Shown here: piece after piece, positions 14,706-17,993 of the stretch
Position numbering within the stretch: position 1 is the stretch's first letter
How the letters are laid out: each line of letters opens with the position of its first letter
Assembly (NCBI RefSeq): GCF_002218085.1
Contig: NZ_BDUC01000033.1
Coordinates: 1 to 17,993 of the forward strand
Length of the DNA stretch: 17,993 bases
Direction: 5' to 3'
DNA from: Tolypothrix sp. NIES-4075
GTDB taxonomy: Bacteria > Cyanobacteriota > Cyanobacteriia > Cyanobacteriales > Nostocaceae
Notes under the pieces: model-generated
Seen by the model: only the letters and a program-made list of their open reading frames with translations
What the model was told of the DNA's origin: nothing
The model's database searches: none
Program-made: the position numbers and the translations under genes

Positions 14706-14860
14706 ATAAACTGTTTTTAAGTATTGAGGACTTTTACACGGATCTTCAATCCGGGGAGTTTGATGAACTCCTGGCGCTAGCAGGAGTGTTGCAAAAACTG
14801 TCAGATGCCGCTTGGGAAGAAGTTGAGGAATTATACCAACCCTCAATCTGTGTCCACTAA
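14702..14860 (+). CDS. 52-aa acidic protein, third gene of integrase operon
   Basis: MNKLFLSIEDFYTDLQSGEF continues DELLALAGVLQKLSDAAWEE and ends YQPSICVH. Acidic and helical, no recognised family. The ATG overlaps the preceding stop (ATGA), and a strong terminator follows at 14899, so it is the last gene of the operon. It could be a regulator or excisionase-like partner, but nothing proves this. Confidence 0.65.
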   Translation: MNKLFLSIEDFYTDLQSGEFDELLALAGVLQKLSDAAWEEVEELYQPSICVH

Positions 14861-14928
14861 GGTTATATTGATAACCTCAGAAATTTAAATTACTTGTAGG
14901 CGATGTCAAATACGGCATCGCCTTTTTT
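14861..14928 (+). terminator. Terminator of integrase operon
   Basis: Two hairpins: GGTTAT-ATTG-ATAACC (14861-14876) immediately after the stop, then the main one GGCGATG/CATCGCC (14899-14922) with a 10-base loop and six T. Confidence 0.85.
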
Positions 14929-15065
14929 ATTGACTTATGCACTTTGACACAATTATACAAAAGTTTTTATGGCTGCCGAAAAAGACCGAGGGGGATAGGT
15001 GTTGGGAACTAGGGGTTGGGAATTGGTCGGTGGGGTGCTGTGAACATTGAAGACGCGAGTACGCT
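14929..15065. other. G-rich spacer repeats
   Basis: TTGGGAACTAGGGGTTGGGAA (15002-15021) and similar TTGGG/GGTGG runs are the type of low-complexity spacer common between cyanobacterial genes. No coding. Confidence 0.4.
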
Positions 15066-15157
15066 TTTTGAGGATAGTGTCATTTTTCGGGCGTTTGGAA
15101 TTATTGGTGTTGTTGCCTGAATAAAAGCGCCCGAAAAATGCCCCTACATCCTCAAAA
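15066..15157. repeat. Large imperfect inverted repeat overlapping a gene end
   Basis: Arms: TTTTGAGGAT (15066-15075) plus CATTTTTCGGGCG (15081-15093), matched by CGCCCGAAAAATG (15128-15140) plus ATCCTCAAAA (15148-15157). The inner 13 bp and outer 10 bp are perfect, separated by unpaired 5-7 bases. It lies between convergent transcripts and contains the stop codon of the minus-strand gene that follows, so it may act as a bidirectional transcription end or be a mobile palindrome. Confidence 0.75.
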
Positions 15158-15850
15158 CTTCAATGTTCTTGATTTGGTATCCAAATTTCTGAATTGTTGG
15201 ATTAGCTGCTTAATCTGGTTGGGGGATTGTCCGAGAGCGATCGCATCCCTAACTAATTGCATTCTCGATTGGGCTGCTTCACAGTTGATATTACCACCGC
15301 CAATATGCAAATGCTTGGTTTTACCGCCTTCTTTGTAGCTGTAGCGAAAATATTTTCTGTCGCCTCTAGCTGTTCCTTTAGCCTTATAAATATTGATTGC
15401 GGTTAGCGAATCATTTTCACTGGTTACATCTGACACTAATGATTCGCTAACCGGACTATCTTCAAAAGTTAGCGAATCATTAGTATTGTTTGAGACTTCA
15501 GTAAAAGTTAGCGAATCAATAAATAAATTTGATTCGCTAACCAATGGGCATGGAATGCTTAAAATACCATCTTCTAATTTATCAACGGTGTAGCGGAATT
15601 CAGCTTCAGCGTCTGAAGTTAACGGTGCAGTAATTTCTACTACTGTTTCGCAGTTGCCGTCAGGATCGTAAATCTCGATTGAAAAATCAAAGTGCTTGGT
15701 TTTGGACTTTCCTACTTTGCGATCGCGAATAACCTCAAATTCACCACGCCAAGACTTGTAAGTTTTCTGCCAGCGCTTAGGTATGGTTACAGAATCAACT
15801 TGGCTTGCCTCAAAAGTGAACAGGGTTAATTGTTCTGGTGGTTGATGCAT
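15152..15850 (-). CDS. Unknown protein with repeat-encoded VSES/DSLT linker
   Basis: 232 aa. The N-terminal part (KRWQKTYKSWRGEFEVIRDR, then KHFDFSIEIYDPDG) is beta-rich. The middle (about 103-155) is a Ser/Asn/Thr-rich linker with VSES twice and DSLT three times. The C-terminal module (GTARGDRKYFRYSYKEGGKT, KHLHIGGGNINCEAAQSRM, then ALGQSPNQIKQLIQQF) looks like a small domain found in proteins of cyanobacterial mobile DNA; the KYFRYSYKEGGKTKHLHI strand pair may bind nucleic acid. No named family is claimed. The ATG at 15850 fits. The linker corresponds exactly to a cluster of inverted DNA repeats, listed separately. Confidence 0.7.
   Translation of the reverse strand: MHQPPEQLTLFTFEASQVDSVTIPKRWQKTYKSWRGEFEVIRDRKVGKSKTKHFDFSIEIYDPDGNCETVVEITAPLTSDAEAEFRYTVDKLEDGILSIPCPLVSESNLFIDSLTFTEVSNNTNDSLTFEDSPVSESLVSDVTSENDSLTAINIYKAKGTARGDRKYFRYSYKEGGKTKHLHIGGGNINCEAAQSRMQLVRDAIALGQSPNQIKQLIQQFRNLDTKSRTLKF
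15401..15542. repeat. Five copies of GTTAGCGAATCA inside a gene, mixed orientation
   Basis: Plus orientation at 15402-15413, 15468-15479 and 15507-15518; inverted at 15440-15451 and 15530-15541. Three copies are extended by an extra G/C. Copies 1 and 2 form a hairpin with a 26-base loop, and copies 4 and 5 one with an 11-base loop. All five lie in the same codon phase of the minus-strand gene, so direct copies encode DSLT and inverted ones VSES. Iteron, operator or protein-linker expansion are all possible. Confidence 0.9.
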
Positions 15851-15877
15851 AATTTGTATTCAGGGTTTTTAAAGTTG

Positions 15878-15904
15878 AGCTGCTTGATTACGAGCAGCTT
15901 TTTT
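15878..15904 (+). terminator. Rho-independent terminator on plus strand
   Basis: AGCTGCT/AGCAGCT stem with an 8-base loop, then six T. It precedes the IS element and has no plus-strand gene directly upstream. The T-run adjoins the insertion site of the IS. Confidence 0.7.
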
Positions 15905-16132
15905 ACAGGACTTACGCAACTGGCACAGGCGATCGCTAAATTATAGTAATTTAGTACTATTATAAGTTGTGCAACTGCACGGGGCGATCGCTAGCCAGTA
16001 GTACATACATATTTAATTACCCAGAATGTGTTTGATTGGCTTGACTCGAATTAGTAACAATAATTAGTGATGTATTTTGTTGTTCAAAATTTTATGAGAA
16101 AATTGATATAAGGTGCATCAAAAAGTTGGTTA

Positions 16133-17194
16133 GTGATGAGATTTACTAAACTTAATTATTGTCAATATTTACTGAGCAGCCAAATTAACTATACAATGAC
16201 TAATCTAGCAGAACATTTGTCAAATATTAGTCATGACAAAATTAATTATTATTTAAGGAATGAAAAATTAACTCCTCGTTTACTTTGGGATAATGTCAAA
16301 GATTTAATTGTCCCTGACGAGAATGCTTATATTATATTTGATGATACAGTTTTAGATAAAAGATTTTCTGAATAAATAGAAATAGTACGAAGGCAGTATA
16401 GTGCGGCGTGTCGGCGGAAAGAGTACTCTGTCCGCCGAACCGCCTTGGTAATGAACATGGTGTTGTTAGAGGGATAGGAATAGTAAGTTGCATATATGTT
16501 AATCCTAAAACTCTCAATTTCTGGGTAATAGATTATCGGATTTTCAATCCAGACAATGATGGTTTAACCAAGATTGACCATGTGAAAAATATGCTGCAAG
16601 GGCTTGTATATCAAAAGATTCTACCTTTCGACACAGTTTTAATGGATACTTGGTATGCGGTCAATAATTTAATGCTTTATATCGATAGTCTAGATAAAGT
16701 TTATTATTGTCCTTTAAAGTCTAATCGTTTAGTGGATGATAGTTTTGGTAAAGAAAAATATAATAATATTGAATCTTTAGAATGGAGTCATGAAGATTTA
16801 GAATGTGGTAAAATCATAAAAATTAAAGGATTTCCTGCTGATAAAAAAGTGAAACTTTTCCGGGTTACTATCTCTACCGATAGGACGGATTATGTCGCAA
16901 CAAACGATTTATCTCAAAGTTCTACGAATGTTACACAACAGGTGTGTAAAATCCGTTGGAAAATAGAGTCCTGTTCATAGAGAAATAAAGCAACTAACTG
17001 GCATTGAATCATGTCAATGCCGTAAAGCCCGTCTTCAAAGAAATCATATTGCTTGCGCTATGTTAGTTTGGCTAAGACTGAAAAGTTTAGCTTATCAAAC
17101 AGGTCAAACTATTTACAAGCTCAAGCACAATTTGCTTTCTAATTATTTAATTGAGCAACTAAAACGTCCAGATATTGCTATGTCTTCTGTGTAG
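16133..17194 (+). pseudogene. IS4/IS701-like DDE transposase, triply broken
   Basis: Read through three lesions the product is about 340 aa. The N-terminal part, MRFTKLNYCQYLLSSQ through IIFDDTVLDKRFSE (first catalytic Asp region DDT), ends at an in-frame TAA (16373-16375). The frame continues IEIVRRQYS and is interrupted by a 44-bp palindromic insert at 16404-16447. It resumes GNEHGVVRGIGIVSCIYVNP, FDTVLMDTWYA (second Asp region) and CKIRWKIE. A frameshift near 16968-16975 is followed by HREIKQLTGIESCQCRKARL and RNHIACAMLVWLRLKSLAYQ, ending SSV. REIK carries the catalytic Glu region. The element cannot move by itself. Confidence 0.85.
16404..16447. repeat. 44-bp GC-rich palindromic insertion inside transposase
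   Basis: Deleting these 44 bases restores RRQYS-GNEHG across the junction (AGT GGT AAT). The insert folds with CGGCGGA (16412-16418) against TCCGCCG, an outer GGCG/CGCC pair and a loop containing GAGTACTC. Its length is not a multiple of three, so it destroys the frame. It looks like a mobile mini-palindrome. Confidence 0.8.
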
Positions 17195-17253
17195 TTTTTG
17201 GGCGCTCGGTGCGCGAAGCGCACCATTGCTTGTGCCAGTTGCGTAAGTCCTGT

Positions 17254-17308
17254 TTTATTCCTGTTTGGGTTTAATGTGTTGCGTTAATAGTTCCCAAACA
17301 CGAATAAA
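17254..17308. repeat. Inverted repeat, 16-bp arms with one mismatch
   Basis: Arm 1 at 17254-17269 (TTTATTCCTGTTTGGG) and arm 2 at 17293-17308 (CCCAAACACGAATAAA), loop 23. It lies just past the end of the minus-strand gene at 17315 and borders the IS target site, so the IS landed at or next to this hairpin; it may be that gene's terminator. Confidence 0.75.
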
Positions 17309-17314
17309 AGAGCG

Positions 17315-17659
17315 CTACTCATAATTTTTAGGCACGCGATTTTGCATAAAGGTGGACATGGCAATGAGAAATTCAGACAACCCAAAACGCTTCTCTTCCC
17401 ACCAGCTTTCACGCAAACAACCAATTAGAAAACCATTGGGATGTTTTATGATTGGTTCGCCTTTGGAGTTTGTTTCGTGACCACCTTTTTTGACAAAATA
17501 CTCTAGGGCAGGTTTAATTTCTTCTTCTAAGCTATGTAGAAATAGCTCCTGGGTGTTTTTGTTGCTGGGGTTAAAGTAAATACCGTACTCAGCGCAAAGA
17601 TGAAGTATCGAATGTTGGCGTTCTAGCTCTTCATATTCTTCTTTAGACCAGCGATCCAA
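17315..17659 (-). CDS. Unknown soluble protein, start uncertain
   Basis: At least 114 aa: DRWSKEEYEELERQHSILHL, then EYFVKKGGHETNSKGEPIIK and GFLIGCLRESWWEEKRFG. The coding look continues upstream of the TTG at 17659 (KSIFTYSVKEIKLALDRW) up to a stop just before about 17708, but no ATG, GTG or further TTG exists there. Either translation starts at the TTG, or at a rare ATT, or the 5' end was lost. No domain recognised; it may belong to the same mobile region as the 232-aa gene. Confidence 0.55.
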   Translation of the reverse strand: MDRWSKEEYEELERQHSILHLCAEYGIYFNPSNKNTQELFLHSLEEEIKPALEYFVKKGGHETNSKGEPIIKHPNGFLIGCLRESWWEEKRFGLSEFLIAMSTFMQNRVPKNYE

Positions 17660-17717
17660 CGCTAATTTAATTTCTTTAACTGAATAAGTAAAAATTGACT
17701 TGGGGTAATCTTTTTAA

Positions 17718-17752
17718 AAAGCCGTCCTACCGCAAAGGCGGGGGACGGCTTT
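17718..17752. terminator. Strong hairpin terminator
   Basis: AAAGCCGTCC/GGACGGCTTT outer stem with inner CCGC-AAAG-GCGG. On the minus strand it is followed by a T-run (GGCTTTTTAAAAAG). It overlaps the stop codon of the gene at 17751-17993 and lies before the 17315-17659 gene, separating the two transcripts. Confidence 0.85.
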
Positions 17753-17993
17753 ATTCGTTTTGCTCTAATTCTTCAAATTTCTCTGTATCCAGAGTATTAA
17801 CAAACTGGTGCAATTCGTCTAGGGTTACTTCTAGCTCGCCAGTTTGCGCTTTGTGGTAAGCCAACTGTCTTTCAACTTTGGCAATCAGTTGGCGAACTAT
17901 TCCCCCAGCGCTTCTCGCTCCAAAGTCGAAGATGCTTGATTTCTGGCGATTCGCTCTATCAGTTCGCTCTTGCTGATTTTCAATGCTTTCGCT
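17751..17993 (-). CDS. C-terminal part of an unknown helical protein (runs off window)
   Basis: 80 codons plus a stop, open to the right edge. Visible residues: IENQQERTDRANRQKSSIFD, then FGARSAGGIVRQLIAKVERQ, then EVTLDELHQFVNTLDTEKFE, ending LEQNE. Highly charged, probably helical or coiled-coil, no domain recognised. The terminator hairpin begins at its stop codon. Confidence 0.6.
   Translation of the reverse strand, partial: SESIENQQERTDRANRQKSSIFDFGARSAGGIVRQLIAKVERQLAYHKAQTGELEVTLDELHQFVNTLDTEKFEELEQNE

Larger units (their letters stand above)
15906..17252. mobile_element. Degraded insertion sequence, 1347 bp, IS4/IS701-like
   Basis: Perfect 22-bp terminal inverted repeats at 15906-15927 and 17231-17252 (outer part CAGGACTTACGCAAC). 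The 5-bp direct repeat TTTTA occurs immediately outside both ends (15901-15905 and 17253-17257), consistent with a target duplication. It contains one transposase gene in plus orientation, now broken. A GGTGCGC-GAA-GCGCACC hairpin sits at 17208-17224 between gene and right end. Subgroup not settled. Confidence 0.9.

Noticed and set aside
15401..15542. CRISPR array
   Set aside because: Repeats are only 12-13 bp, in mixed orientation, with uneven spacing (38, 28, 39, 23) and inside a coding frame.
16332..16517. 61-aa minus frame over the transposase insertion
   Set aside because: Antisense to the transposase and dependent on the 44-bp insert.

Overview
The window looks like chromosomal (possibly partly mobile) DNA of a filamentous-type cyanobacterium. 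The evidence is the very frequent HIP1 octamer GCGATCGC, a Psb34-type photosystem II assembly protein, a GUN4 domain, the start of a bidirectional hydrogenase hoxH, and typical cyanobacterial dispersed palindromes. The exact genus cannot be read from the sequence.

Layout. 1-724 (-): N-terminus of a SpvB/TcB-type insecticidal toxin-complex protein that runs off the left edge. 1.2-2.5 kb: relics, namely a TnpB C-terminal fragment and a head-to-head pair (HxlR regulator, isochorismatase-type hydrolase) that have both lost their 5' ends. 2.7-3.4 kb: an intact glutathione S-transferase. 3.7-6.3 kb: a small conflict/signalling island with a fragment of an effector-associated adaptor domain, an intact HigB/HigA toxin-antitoxin pair and a CHAT protease-GUN4 fusion. 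6.8-7.1 kb: a GlsB/YeaQ-type membrane protein. 7.2-7.8 kb: gene-free DNA with a MITE copy and nested palindromes. 7.9-8.9 kb: aldo/keto reductase with two frameshifts. 9.3 kb: intact psb34 with promoter and terminator. 9.9-11.9 kb: truncated DUF6544-type gene, truncated hoxH, an IS5-type transposase relic split by a second identical MITE, and a truncated rhodanese gene.

11.8-14.9 kb is a compact phage-like module. On the minus strand it has two small membrane/coiled-coil proteins and three tail/decoration-like proteins. On the plus strand it has a three-gene run joined by ATGA overlaps: a short tyrosine integrase, an L,D-transpeptidase-like protein and a 52-aa protein, followed by a strong terminator. 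Its left edge cuts the rhodanese gene. 15.1-17.99 kb carries three minus-strand proteins of unknown function. The first contains five copies of a 12-bp palindrome-forming repeat inside its coding sequence. A 1347-bp IS element with 22-bp perfect inverted repeats lies between the first and second; its transposase is broken by a stop, a 44-bp palindromic insertion and a frameshift.

The dominant theme is decay. About ten genes are decapitated, truncated or frameshifted, often with a small mobile or palindromic element at the break. The intact genes (GST, higBA, CHAT-GUN4, GlsB-type protein, psb34, the integrase operon) stand out against this background. This pattern fits a genome with many pseudogenes, as in symbiotic or transposon-rich cyanobacteria, but that is an inference.
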